From Papaver somniferum (taxonomy: Eukaryota > Streptophyta > Magnoliopsida > Ranunculales > Papaveraceae): DNA of 64,000 nt. The DNA is taken from positions 28,358,442-28,422,441 of the forward strand of contig NC_039367.1 in the NCBI RefSeq assembly GCF_003573695.1, given 5' to 3'. Shown in pieces: positions 46,183 through 56,240 of the stretch. Made by a program: the position numbers and the translations under genes. Each line of letters starts with the position of its first letter. The stretch's first letter is position 1. Below the pieces are notes generated by a model that saw nothing but the letters and a program-made list of their open reading frames with translations, ran no database searches and had not been told where the DNA came from.

Positions 46183-46552
46183 GTCCCTCCGTTCCACTAT
46201 TAATTGATCTATTTACTTTTAGATTTTGTCCGATTATAAATGACCTATATCACTTAACAATGAGGTATTTCTAAATTTATCTTTTTAATTAATTATAAGA
46301 TATATAAGAAATATGCATAATTTGATAGCCATGTTTTTATATTTGTTATGTATATGTTTTAAAATGCTTTTCGATGGTATGAAGTTTGCGAATATCCGTG
46401 GTGTAGTTTGGGAGATAAATCATTTCAAAATTTCATTAGTTATTATCCATAAAGGTATAACTGTAGAAAATGCTTAAAAATATTTTTTCCCTTACTTACC
46501 TTAAAAATTGTGCAAACTTGAACTAGGTCGATTAATAATGAGATGGAGGAAA
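46183..46552. mobile_element. Stowaway-like MITE
   Basis: Left end TCCCTCCGTTCCACTATTAATTGA-like and right end on the reverse strand TTTCCTCCATCTCATTATTAATCG-like are imperfect inverted repeats with the CTCCGT-type Stowaway terminus. The interior is AT-rich and non-coding. Confidence 0.6.
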
Positions 46553-46690
46553 TATAAAGGATCAGGTGTTATCTGTTTGTATAAAAGACAATAAATACAA
46601 CATATTAGTTTTCATTTTGTTTGGTGTGGTGGCATTTTTTATTATTATTTTTAAATATTTAGAGCTTTGTATAGTGTTGTTGAATATTAG

Positions 46691-47152
46691 GGAAGCTCAA
46701 GGTAGTGTTCGTGCAGCTGCTGAGGCAGCTGATAGTAGTGGTACTACTTTCGAAGAGGATGTGTGGTTTAGACCTGGTGGTGGTATTAGTAAGGTACTAC
46801 AGGATGGGAATGTTTGGGAGAAAGGTGGTTTTAATATTTTTGTTTATGAGGATATGGAGTTAACTTCTTTATGAGGATGGATAAAAGCCTTTTAACCAAA
46901 GAGCGTCAACTGTCTTTCTTTTTCCCTGTTGTAGGTTCAAAAAATGGCGTGATGATTACTTTGTTAGTAAGGTATGCTCTGACCATGGAGAATTTTGTTT
47001 ATTCCATATCACCTTTTGAGGGGCGTGAAACTAACACCTTGAGGTTTACGATACTTCTCTAATGTTTATGACTACTGCTTCTTCTTGTAGCATTGATGAT
47101 CTAAGTGACTATGATCAAGAGATGCTTCTCTCCTTCTCCACTGGTAGTTGAT
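46691..47152 (+). pseudogene. Coproporphyrinogen III oxidase (CPOX) fragment
   Basis: Three pieces of the oxygen-dependent coproporphyrinogen oxidase of haem and chlorophyll synthesis are present in order. 46691-46835 encodes [20 protein letters not shown] and NVWEKGG (the family motif has five Gly; two are lost here). 46935-46975 encodes FKKWRDDYF. 47090-47150 encodes IDDLSDYDQEMLLSFS. The middle of the enzyme is missing, frames are shifted between pieces, and no start or N-terminus is present. An AG acceptor precedes the first piece, so this derives from genomic DNA with introns. Confidence 0.85.
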
Positions 47153-47554
47153 CAAGGATTTTACATATGACAAACACATACAGTGAAATCTCATGCCTTT
47201 AGTGTTTCTAAAGTTTGTTTGTATTGCAGACTTGCAGTTACAACAAGTCTACTGGATGTCTGATCATGCAAGCATCTAGTTCAACACCTTTAGTAAGATT
47301 CTCTACCAACACTTCCTGTTTTATTTCACATCGTTACATTCCTAGCATGAGTGCTTTAGAGAAAACTCCACGTTTTAACTGTGTCCTTTACCATCTTTAG
47401 TAGTTTTAGTAGACAATAATGTTTTTCTTTTTCTGAATCTTAACAAACTTTCTTTGAAAAACTTGGGTGCAGGCTTTTGTTCTTCCCTTGTGATGTGGTC
47501 ACCTCCACCTTATATACGCCCATCTGTGGAGGATAGGATACACATACACAGGAA

Positions 47555-48018
47555 GGTTCAGTTGGAAATGCAACTAAATCTGACACAACACCACCTAGTA
47601 AGAGATGTAAAACCACTTCGATATGGACAATCTTCATTCTTCTTCTTCTCTCGTTCCACCCAAACTTGATCATTTCTTCCCTTTCAAATCTCAATCCATC
47701 CCTAGCAATGAAGAATCTTCATCCAAAAATGTACCAAGTTATTTCATTCCTCTTTCCCACAACAATTCCCGTCTCCTTCATCTACTAAAAAAACCTCTTC
47801 TTCCTCCTCCCGAGCCTCTGGCTGAGCGAATGCGACCTAAGGTGATCGATGATGTGATAGCATAAGACCACCTTCTTAGTAAGAATTCAAATTTCAAGAC
47901 TTCTTTAAATTCAGAGAGATTACCTTCTATTGTCTTGTGGGGTCCACCTGGTACGCTAGAGTCATTGCGCATTATTCAACTTCCAATTCTTATAGATTTG
48001 TTTCGTTATCTGTGGTTA
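47555..48018 (+). pseudogene. WRNIP1/MGS1-like AAA ATPase fragment, left part
   Basis: Encodes the region before and through Walker A of a WRNIP1-type AAA+ ATPase: SDTTPPSKRCK, PPKLDHFFPF, PLAERMRPKVIDDVIA, a stop, HLLSKNSNFKTSLNSERLPS, IVLWGPPGT. About ten bases including the GK(T/S) codons are then lost, and another frame continues LARVIAHYSTSNSYRFVSLS. The ATP-binding Lys is therefore deleted. The family acts at stalled replication forks. The frame runs directly into the Harbinger target site TTA (48016-48018) and resumes at 55605. Confidence 0.85.
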
Positions 48019-48189
48019 GAGCAACTGCACTGGACGAGCAAACCTATAATTATGGTCCAGGGACGAGACGTAACGGGACGGAGTAAAGATTAAAATCTGG
48101 ACCAAAACCAAATTCCAGACCATATTTGGTCTAGGACCAAGACCAAAACTATATATAGTGGAGCGGAGGTATAATCACCGTTTGGTATC

Positions 48190-48584
48190 GGGCGTGTGTA
48201 TAATCTACGCCTGTTGTGAAACGTACGTAAAGTCACCGCCCCATAAAGAGGCGTGTATATAAGTTACGCCCGGTTCAGGCGTTGATAAAATGTTCGCCCG
48301 TTGGGACGTTGCTAAAGTTTACGCCCCACGTCAGGCGTTCATAAAATTAACGCCCCATTCAGACGAAGATTATACAAACGCCCCAGCCAGGCGTTGATAT
48401 TCTTAACGCCCCACGCCAGACGTATATATAGTTAACTCCCCAGACAGGCGTTGATATAATTAACGCCCCACTCCAGGCGCTTATATAGTTAACGCCCCAG
48501 ACAGGCGTTGATATAATTAACGCCCCACGCCAGGCGTTTATATAGTTAACACCCCACTCCAGGCGTTTATATAGTTAACGCCCC
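48190..48584. repeat. Left subterminal palindrome array of the Harbinger element
   Basis: About 14 tandem units of roughly 25-30 bp, consensus CAGGCGTTGATATAATTAAC followed by GCCCC. Each is an inverted repeat GGCGTT/AACGCC across a 9-base AT-rich spacer. The innermost six units (48430-48584) are nearly identical; the outer ones are more diverged. It lies 170 bp from the left terminus and upstream of ORF1. Confidence 0.9.
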
Positions 48585-48871
48585 AAGCTTGAGTTTAAAA
48601 AAAAAATACTTAGACAAAATTGATTTTGAAATTTTTTTATACCGTTGGTAATTCGAACGTTGAAGAAAATGGAACGTTGGATAATTTGGAACGTTGGAAA
48701 GTTTGGAAGACATTTCGGAACGTTGAAAATTTCGGAAGAAACACCTATATATACACATGAGATCCTGTGACATTTTACCACGACTAAATACTTCAAACTA
48801 TCCACACCAATAAGAAGAAATATTGTTTCTGCTTTCAAATCAGTTGGAAAATTTTCACGGATTCGCTTACA

Positions 48872-49820
48872 ATGGCTCCAAGAGTAGCACGAGGTCCAAA
48901 TTTTACGACAATTGAAGATGTAACAATGTGTAAAATTCATTTATCTATATCTCAAGATTCTAGTGTTGGAACTGATCAATCAGAGGCGACGTTGTGGACT
49001 CGTATCAAGGATGATATTGAACTTCATTTACCTAATAATCCAGAGCGGTCTTGGAGTTCTTGGCAAAAACGATATCAGGGAATAAGTAAAGATGTGGCGT
49101 TATTTTCGGCAAAAGAGGCAGAAGTTGAAGGTGAATATCATACTGGATGGGGTCCTGAAAAGAAGGTAAGCATTCTTGATTTTTCGAACAATTGTTTTCT
49201 AATATTTAATAAGCGCCCATGTACTTAAGTGTTTTTAAAAACATTAACATCTTGAAGAAGTTAACAAGAGGTTCAAGGAATGCAACGATGGGAAAAAATT
49301 TAAGCACGAAGAGTGCTACCCAGTTGTGTTAGAAAATATAAAATATAATCGATGATCGACTTTTGTATTCGATACGACGCATGATTTGGACAACAATGAG
49401 AATAACGAGGAAGATGATGAAGGACCGCAAACAACAACTCAAGGAGAGACCGGTAACGACACAGATGGGGGAGACATAGAGAACACATATCTTCGTAAGA
49501 TGGGGAAAAAAGCAGCAAAAAGATTGAAGAAAACAGGGAGAGAGAAATCCAATATCCAAGAGGAATTGATGGGAATAATTATTAAAGAACAACAAAATTT
49601 CAATACTCATTACCAAGCACAATCAAGATTCAATATGGAACAAAGAGCAGCAGAGTTTGCAGCAAAACAAGCTGAACATGCGGCAAAAATAACCAAGCAA
49701 GCTGAAGACGAAGAATTTCGCATCATTATGATGGATCTTGAAAAAATGGAACCTGTACAACAAGAGTACTTCCGACTTCGCAGGGCGGACATAGTTCGGA
49801 ATAAAAGAAACCAATCTTAA
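48872..49820 (+). pseudogene. Harbinger ORF1, Myb/SANT-like with NAM-associated C-terminus
   Basis: ORF1 proteins of PIF/Harbinger elements bind DNA and help the transposase enter the nucleus. Exon 1 (48872-49165) encodes a trihelix-like region with W...LP....RSWSSWQKRYQGISKDV and ends at a GTAAGC donor. The next part (about 49258-49355) encodes FKECNDGKKFKHEECYPVVL, then a TGA at 49353-49355 where a conserved Trp is expected. The frame continues to 49820 with an acidic linker, RKMGKKAAKRLKK and an Ala/Gln/Glu-rich helix (EQRAAEFAAKQAEHAAK) typical of NAM-associated domains. The second splice junction is not in a clear phase. It is convergent with the transposase. Confidence 0.75.
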
Positions 49821-50070
49821 CACAAAGGCGGAATAGTTCAAACCTTAATTATTTCTCCTATTTAGTGATTAGTAGTATTATTAGTATTATTGTTTTAAAT
49901 TTCTTATTATCTAAACAATTAGCATTATTATTATGTAATTTTTGGATTTTAAATTTACTTCCGTTGATTTGAATTAAATTTCTACTTTTTTGAAACATAC
50001 GACCTTAATTAAAACTTGAGGATGTTTACATACAAAGAGATAATAGAAAGGAAATGACAAACGACAATTT

Positions 50071-51369
50071 TTAATTCCCATATTCTGCCCATATATATTC
50101 GATCAAGTCATCACGCAAGCGAATATGTGCATCTTTGTTACGCATTGCACGTCGGCGTTGCTGAGCTCTAATTTGGGAAAACTCGTCACTATTGCCTCTT
50201 AATATATTAACCGGTGCTGCGTTGCTACGTTGTTCATAAACATGTGGCCAGTCACCGGGTAGACGCTCATCCTCGACTATCATATTATGTAAGATAATAC
50301 AAGTTTTCATGATATAGGCAAGCACATCTGGATTCCACATTCTTGCAGGTTGTTTGATGATTCCAAATTGTTGTTGAAGTACACCAAATCCCCGTTCAAC
50401 ATCTTTTCTTGCACCCTCTTGCATCGATGAAAATATTTCCTTTTTCCTACCCCGGATGTTTAATGGCCATAATAATAGTAGGAATCTCTGGGTATATTCC
50501 ATCACCTAGATAATACGGCATATCATATGAATGTCCGTTCACCTCATAGCTCACCGGCGGTGCTTTTCCTGTTACAAGACTTCGAAAAACATATGAACGG
50601 TTCATAACATTAATATCGTTGTTAGAACCGGGCATACCAAAAAAAGCATGCCAAAACCATAGGTCATACGACACCACTGCCTCCAACACGATACTTTCGC
50701 TCCCTTTATACGCGGTGTAAGCCCCAGATTCTGCCGACGGACATTTATCCCATTTCCAATGCATGCAATCTAGACTACCCAGCATCCCAGGAAATCCCCG
50801 GTCTTTGTTTTGCTTGAGCAACAGTTCAATATCACCAGCCGTTGGTTCACGCAAATATTCTTTCCCATACACATTCACAATCGTCTTACAGAACCTACGA
50901 GTAGCTTCCAGCACAGTTGTTTCTCCTATGCGTAAGTACTCGTCTATTGCATCTGCCGCACATCCGTAAGCTAACATTCGTACTGCTGCTGTTACTTTTT
51001 GATGAGGGTTTAATCCTAAAACTCCACAAGCATCGGGTTTTGAACAAAATATCTGTTTGCATTGGTAACACCTTCCACTATCCGGTTAAACAATTGTCGA
51101 CGCATTCTAAATCTTCTGCGAAAAACATTGGGTGGTTGGTTTGGGTACGGAGAGAAATAGTCGTTCCATAGAAGTTCAGCCCCTGACTCACGATCTCTTG
51201 GTATTCTGATACGAGTTTGAGGCCATTTTGAATTTGTAACAAGGACTCCCAAACTAACGGCCATGTTATTTTGCATAATTGCTATTGCATCATCATCCGA
51301 GGAATAAAAACTACTATTAGAAGAAGAATGAAGAAGAAACAGAAGAGCAATAATGAGCGGTTTTCTCAT
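50071..51369 (-). pseudogene. PIF/Harbinger DDE transposase, two frameshifts
   Basis: The minus strand encodes a nearly complete transposase in three frame segments. 51369-51016 is the N-terminus (FRRRFRMRRQLFNRIVEGV). 51010-50447 has HQKVTAAVRMLAYG, the first catalytic Asp in GMLGSLDCMHW and the second in YYLGDGIYP. 50440-50071 has the catalytic Glu in GARKDVERGFGVL and ILHNMIVEDE. One-base slips near 51035 (at the PDACG segment) and near 50450 separate them. All three DDE residues are intact, so inactivation looks recent, or one slip may be a sequencing error. An intron explanation is less likely because no GT/AG pair spans the slips. Confidence 0.9.
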
Positions 51370-51656
51370 AGTGTTCCATTACTATATGAAGCAGAAGAGA
51401 TGTATTTTATTCATATATTGAGTGAAACCAGTCTTTAATTTATAACCCATTTTCAAGAGCATTAAAAAAACCAAAAATAGATATTTTTTTGGGTTCACGC
51501 AAATGTGTTTTCCAAAAAAGATAAAGTGTTTGTCAGTGACCTGATATGACAATACTATATATGATTAGACTATACTATATATATGACTATACTATATAAG
51601 ATAAGAAAAGATAACTCCAAAGACAGTCATCTAAATAGTCATAACAAATTAACCCT

Positions 51657-53769
51657 TCATATTATCATTATCCGAAGTGGACGATCTTGGTGCCACAAAA
51701 GGCATGTGCGTTCTCGGATTGGTATTGACTGAGGACATTGTTGAAGCTGATCCTGATTCATACCACTCCAAACTTGTGATGGCAGGGTTTGGGAAAAGGA
51801 ACCGTATCCAAGCTGAGGTTGGACAGTGTGCGGCATACGGAAAAGAGATAGTTGTTGCTGCAAATCAACGTTCGCATTATTTAGCCTTTGTATTTCTGCT
51901 TCTTTCGACATAACGTCCATCCTCTCCTTCGTTTGTTTTAATGTAAATTCGCGAAATTGTTGATTAAAATCAGCATTTTCTTGAAATAATGTGTAAGCTT
52001 CATGCTGTCAAGAAAAAATAAAATATATAAGTACAAATATACCAACAAAAATCGAACGTACAATAAAAAGTCGAAAGTACACTTACGTGGGATAATAGAT
52101 GTGGAGGAGGGATATGTACATGTTCAACAGGTTGTTCAATTGGGACCGTATACAAGTCACCGACATACCCATATGTTTGGGCTTCCCAAATAGGATGAGT
52201 CACGTAATCTTTGGAGTTGGTTACCATTGTCCAGTATTGTAAATATATATCATAATCTTTAACAACTTGCACTATCTCTGTTGCATCGACCAAACCTTCT
52301 TTTTTTAGGCGTTCGGCTTGAATATTGCCAATATCCCCTATAACTGTGTGTAGTCTTATAGGAACAGCGAAAGTACAATGGTTTTGCCGCCAACACCTTT
52401 CACCAAGATACATGTTGTGCTGTACAGTTAGAAAGGGAATAAGAATTTAGTAAGTATGTTATATAGGAAAAAAGTATGTTATATAGTAGTATGTTATATA
52501 AAAAAAAGTATGTTATATAATAATTTACAAATTAACTCACAATGCCCATGTAAGAAAATATATCTCGAGTCTGATAGCCGCGTAGCCGTGCATCCCATAT
52601 CAGATGCAAGAACTTCTCTGTATGATTCCCATGGGCGCCATGTCACTTGTTCAGCAGTAAGCTTACTTAGTAAATCCCTACAACGGAAAATATCATTTGT
52701 ATTCTTCGGTACATTCCATTTAGAAGATACGGGCCATTTTTGTTCTGTACTCGCCTCTGGGATTTCTGGTCGACATATGCCCAGGTATTCATACCCCCAA
52801 AACTACTCCATCAAAATAATTAGCCAATTTAATAACTTAGCAACAAAATAAACAATGAGAGGAAAAATAACTAGATTGAAAGAATACCTCTAATACTTGG
52901 AATGGACCACATAGTGCCTTCTGTCTCCTCCCAGATAAACGGAGTGCCGCATACAATTTCGAAAACGCAGCACCACCCCAGTCATACGTGGATACTACAT
53001 CAAGATTTTCAAAAGCAGCTAACCATCCAGCATCAATATAAGTCTTTGCATTAGAAAAGAAAAAATGTCCCAAAACATACATGAAAAAGGCAATTGCTAC
53101 TCTATGAGCAAGGGTGCTATCATTTTCAGCCGCAACCAACTTGTCTTCGAAGAAATATGACCTTAAATATTTAATTGTAATTGAATTTGAAACCCACGAC
53201 GGTGCTTTTGGACAGAGCGTGACATCTTGGATATCCGGAAAGATATGCTCACGAACATGTTCAAATTGGTACTTCCCCGAATCATAAGGAACATCAGGCC
53301 CATCACCGATACTCAGTCCAGTCAACATGAGCCAATCTAGGGGGGTGAATCCCATCTCACCAAATGGGAAGTGAAAAGTGTTTGTTGTATCCCAAAACCG
53401 CTCAGCAATATAATCAACCATTGAATGGTTGGTTTCGCTACATTGTATGTCCAGTAAATTTTGCCATCCCGCTTTTTCAATAATATATTTAGCTCTAGGA
53501 CAGTGTTGTGAAATAGTTTGATAGTGATGAATTACCGATGCCAAAGATCCACGATGTTGATACTTCAATTTGTGCTCCCCTGTAAATGTGATGTCCGTAG
53601 TAGCGTGCGGTTTATCATCTTGCAGTATAGGAAACCTCCCTAACCGGGGAATATCAACCTCCTTAATTGTACCAGTAGCGATTAAGTTATAATCCTCTTC
53701 GGCTACAGATTTTTGTTTCTTGTTCGTCTTCATGCGACCATTGAAACGCGCTGTGAATTTGTTCAACAT
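51657..53769 (-). CDS. Plant mobile domain (PMD) protein carried by the Harbinger element
   Basis: Four coding exons read leftwards. 53769-52888 (MLNKFTARFNGRMKTNKKQK ... GPFQVLE) ends at GTATTC. 52802 to about 52540 (FWGYEYLGICRPE ... LTAEQVTWRPW) follows a GAGTAG acceptor in phase. 52419-52087 (HNMYLGERCWRQ ... PPPHLLSH) ends at GTAAGT. 52004-51657 (HEAYTLFQENADFNQQFREF ... coiled end) completes the frame to a stop. The total is near 600 residues, a normal size for transposon PMD proteins. The signature HFPFGEMGFTPLD and TGL is clear, as is YDWGGAAFSKLY. No internal stop occurs. The junction of exons 2 and 3 is the only doubtful point: the best GTGAGT donor and CAG acceptor differ by one base in phase. 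A 5' exon near 54785-54960 may be untranslated. The biochemical function is unknown. Confidence 0.75.
52450..52525. repeat. AGTATGTTATATA tandem repeats in PMD intron
   Basis: Four copies of AGTATGTTATATA separated by short A/G-rich linkers lie between PMD exons 2 and 3. Confidence 0.8.
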
Positions 53770-53781
53770 CTGTGCACACAC

Positions 53782-54784
53782 AATATAGATGCAGTTACAT
53801 TATTAAAAGACCAACCCTCATTAACGAATATTTTTATTAGTCCATCACCATTTATTCCAAATACTATAAATCCTTAACACAAACCATATCAATTCCAAAT
53901 TCTATAATTCCAGAAACACAAATTAAATCGTCACCGATGCATTTCCAAAATCATTACAAGATTCCACAACCCAATTTAATCACTTCAAGATTCCATAAAA
54001 ATCACTAAAAAATCAATTCCATACTCACGCAATTAGCTCTTCTACATATGTAACTCCCAAAATTTACATAACTAAAATTAATCACCTCAAAATTCAATAA
54101 AAAACAATACAAATTCAATTATTGGTAACCATATTCACATACAACATGCAGAAAACCAATAATTAATCCAATAATTTATATAACTACAATAATTTACAAT
54201 AATTTAAAATTAATCCAATAATTTACATAACTACAATTATTGATAACCATATTCACTAAAATTAATTACCAACAGACAACATGAAGAAAAACAATAAAAG
54301 GAAGCTCTCAATTGAAATAGGTTGATTGAAACAGTTGAAGGGTGAGAACTATTTCCCACATAATCTACATAACCACGGATTTTTACAATACCCAAAAATA
54401 ATAAATCAAATTTTTACAATACCACTGTGGAAGCTCTAATAAATTTTAGTGAATAGATTATAAATCAAATAAAAATTTACAATACCCACAAATCAAATTT
54501 TTACAATACCCACAAATAAATTTTTACAACCACTGTGGAAGCTCTAATAAATCTAACTATTTTAAAAAAAAAATTTAACCAAATTTACATAATCATCAAA
54601 TATGGTTTTTTTCACATACATATAAAACATAAAACACACATACCCAATTAAATTTAACCAATTTCATATTCATATTTGTTCGTTAAAACCAAATTTTAGA
54701 TAAACTAATTTTAACAAATAAAACCCTAAATAAATTATACAACAATATGGATAAAACAAAAGAGATTAAGAAAAAAAAACATAC
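53782..54784. other. AT-rich intron or leader of the Harbinger PMD gene
   Basis: Low-complexity A/T-rich sequence with many TTTACAATA and AATTTACATAAC repeats and no ORF. It includes two internal copies of the element's right terminus (54422-54436 and 54530-54544), reported separately. Confidence 0.55.
54422..54544. repeat. Two internal copies of the Harbinger terminal sequence
   Basis: CCACTGTGGAAGCTC occurs at 54422-54436 and 54530-54544, each followed by TAATAAAT and preceded by TTTACAA-type sequence. The true right end of the element is CCACTGTGGACGCTC (55587-55601) followed by TTA. The copies differ from it by one base. Confidence 0.85.
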
Positions 54785-55040
54785 CTCTTTTGTAACCCGG
54801 GTTCATCAAGTATCTTGGTTTTTTCTTTTCTTTTACTGCTCGTCACTGTGATGTTTTTGTTAAGAAGCTGTGTTTGTGGGCGGTAGAAACAAAGAAACAA
54901 AGAGGAGGTAGAAAAGAAAAGAAGAAGACGGAGAAGATTAGGGTAAAGGGAAATTGAACACGTGGGCTATACGTGGTGGTTAGAGATTGGCCGGGCTTTA
55001 ATGCCACACGTGCTAGATACGTGTGTTAATAGAAGTCCAA

Positions 55041-55494
55041 CACTATACGTACGCCTGCAAACCAAGCGTTGATTATACGTACGCCTGAGAGAAGAGGAGG
55101 GGTTGATTATACGTACGCCCCACCTCAGGCGTTGATTATACGTTCGCCTCAAACAGGCGTTGATTATACTTACGCCTCAAAACAGGCGTTGATTATACGT
55201 TCGCCCCACGTCAGGCGTTGATTATACGTACGCCTGAAACAGGCGTTGATTATACGTCCGCCTCAAAACAGGCGTTGATTATACAAACGCTTCATTCAGG
55301 CGTTGATTATACGTTCGCCACACCAGGCGTAGATTATACAAACTCCCCTTCTCCGAGCGTGAAATATATGTACGCCCCACAACAAGCGTATTCTTTATCA
55401 ACGCCCCACAACCAGCGTTAACTATATCTCCGCCCGGCCCAAACGAAGATTATACCAACGCTCCACATGCAAGCGTGGATTATACATCCGCCCG
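55041..55494. repeat. Right subterminal palindrome array of the Harbinger element
   Basis: About 16 tandem units, 27-30 bp each, consensus CAGGCGTTGATTATACGTAC followed by GCCTC/GCCCC. The left arm GGCGTT is well kept; the right arm is mostly (A/G/T)(C/A)CGCC. The loop GATTATAC is highly conserved here and differs from the left array (GATATAATT). It lies about 110 bp inside the right terminus, upstream of the PMD gene. Confidence 0.9.
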
Positions 55495-55601
55495 ACTAAA
55501 TATACTCCACTGCCTTAACGTGACACTACAGACTAAACTCAAATTTGATCGTTTGTTTTGGTCTTTGATCTTTGGTTTTGATCGTACCACTGTGGACGCT
55601 C

Positions 55602-55657
55602 TTACTGCTGGTGTTAAGGATGTTAGAGAACCTATTGATGAAGTATGGTGGAAGTAA
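55602..55657 (+). pseudogene. WRNIP1/MGS1-like fragment, right part
   Basis: Continues the frame broken at 48018: TAGVKDVREPIDEVW, the segment after sensor-region SLSAV in WRNIP1 proteins, then a stop at about 55655 and LINE sequence. The rest of the ATPase is missing. Confidence 0.85.
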
Positions 55658-55664
55658 TAAAAGG

Positions 55665-56240
55665 AATCATTTTGACAAAGATTTCAGAGAGATGATTCAC
55701 AGTGGAGTTGTTTAGGATTTAGTGGTCCAGCTTTCACTTGGACAAACAATGCAAGTAATAAAGAACCAATTTTGGAGAGATTAGATAGATGTATCTGCTT
55801 TACAGACTGGTGGTTCTTGTTTAATGAAGCTGCTGTCTTTCACTCACCAGGGATTGGAAGTGACCATGCTCCCATATACCTCCATACAAACAGAAGAGCA
55901 AATAAGAAAAACCCAAACAACTCATAAACCAAACAGAAGAGCAAAGAAGAAGGATTGGAAGTGACCATGCCGACAGGAATACAAGGGCTTTCCATGTTGA
56001 TGTTAAACATAGAAAAAGGAAAAATTCCATTGACTCTCTCAACCTTCCAGATGGAAAATGGATAACTGATCACAAAAGCATCACCAAACAGCTCATAGAC
56101 CACTTCTCTTCTATGACTAGAAAAGACCCCAATGAGCAGCAGATGAACATCAATTTCACTTCTCAGGATGTCACTACCGAATACCAAAACTATTGTTGTT
56201 ATTCCTCGCAATGAGGAAATATGGAAAGTCATTTAGCAAA
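55665..56240 (+). pseudogene. LINE (L1-type) fragment, endonuclease end to linker
   Basis: Encodes the C-terminal motifs of an APE-type LINE endonuclease: FSGPAFTWTNNASNK, ILERLDRCICFTDWW and HSPGIGSDHAPIYL (SDH is catalytic). After a short internal duplication (repeated AACTCATAAACCAAACAGAA-type sequence near 55880-55945) comes LPDGKWITDHKSITKQLIDH, the linker before reverse transcriptase. No polymerase follows. Several stops are present. Confidence 0.8.

Larger units (their letters stand above)
48019..55601. mobile_element. Complete-looking 7.58-kb PIF/Harbinger transposon with PMD gene
   Basis: The left end is GAGCAACTGCACTGGACGA; the right end on the reverse strand is GAGCGTCCACAGTGGTACGA. 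It is flanked by TTA (48016-48018 and 55602-55604), the target duplication of this superfamily. Removing the element with one TTA restores a continuous WRNIP1 reading frame (RFVSLSVV/TAGVKDVRE), which confirms both boundaries. Inside are a Myb/NAM-associated ORF1, a DDE transposase and a multi-exon PMD gene, with palindrome arrays near each end. Confidence 0.92.

Noticed and set aside
48190..48584. Possible CRISPR-like array (regular short repeats)
   Set aside because: Units are adjacent imperfect palindromes without unique spacers of fixed length, in a plant transposon with target duplications; no cas genes exist.
48575..48940. 121-codon minus-strand ORF between the left array and ORF1
   Set aside because: It overlaps the palindrome array and the start of ORF1, and has no recognisable domain.
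50071..51369. Domesticated HARBI1/ALP1-like host gene
   Set aside because: It lies inside an element with confirmed ends and TTA duplications and has all three catalytic residues, so it is the element's own transposase.
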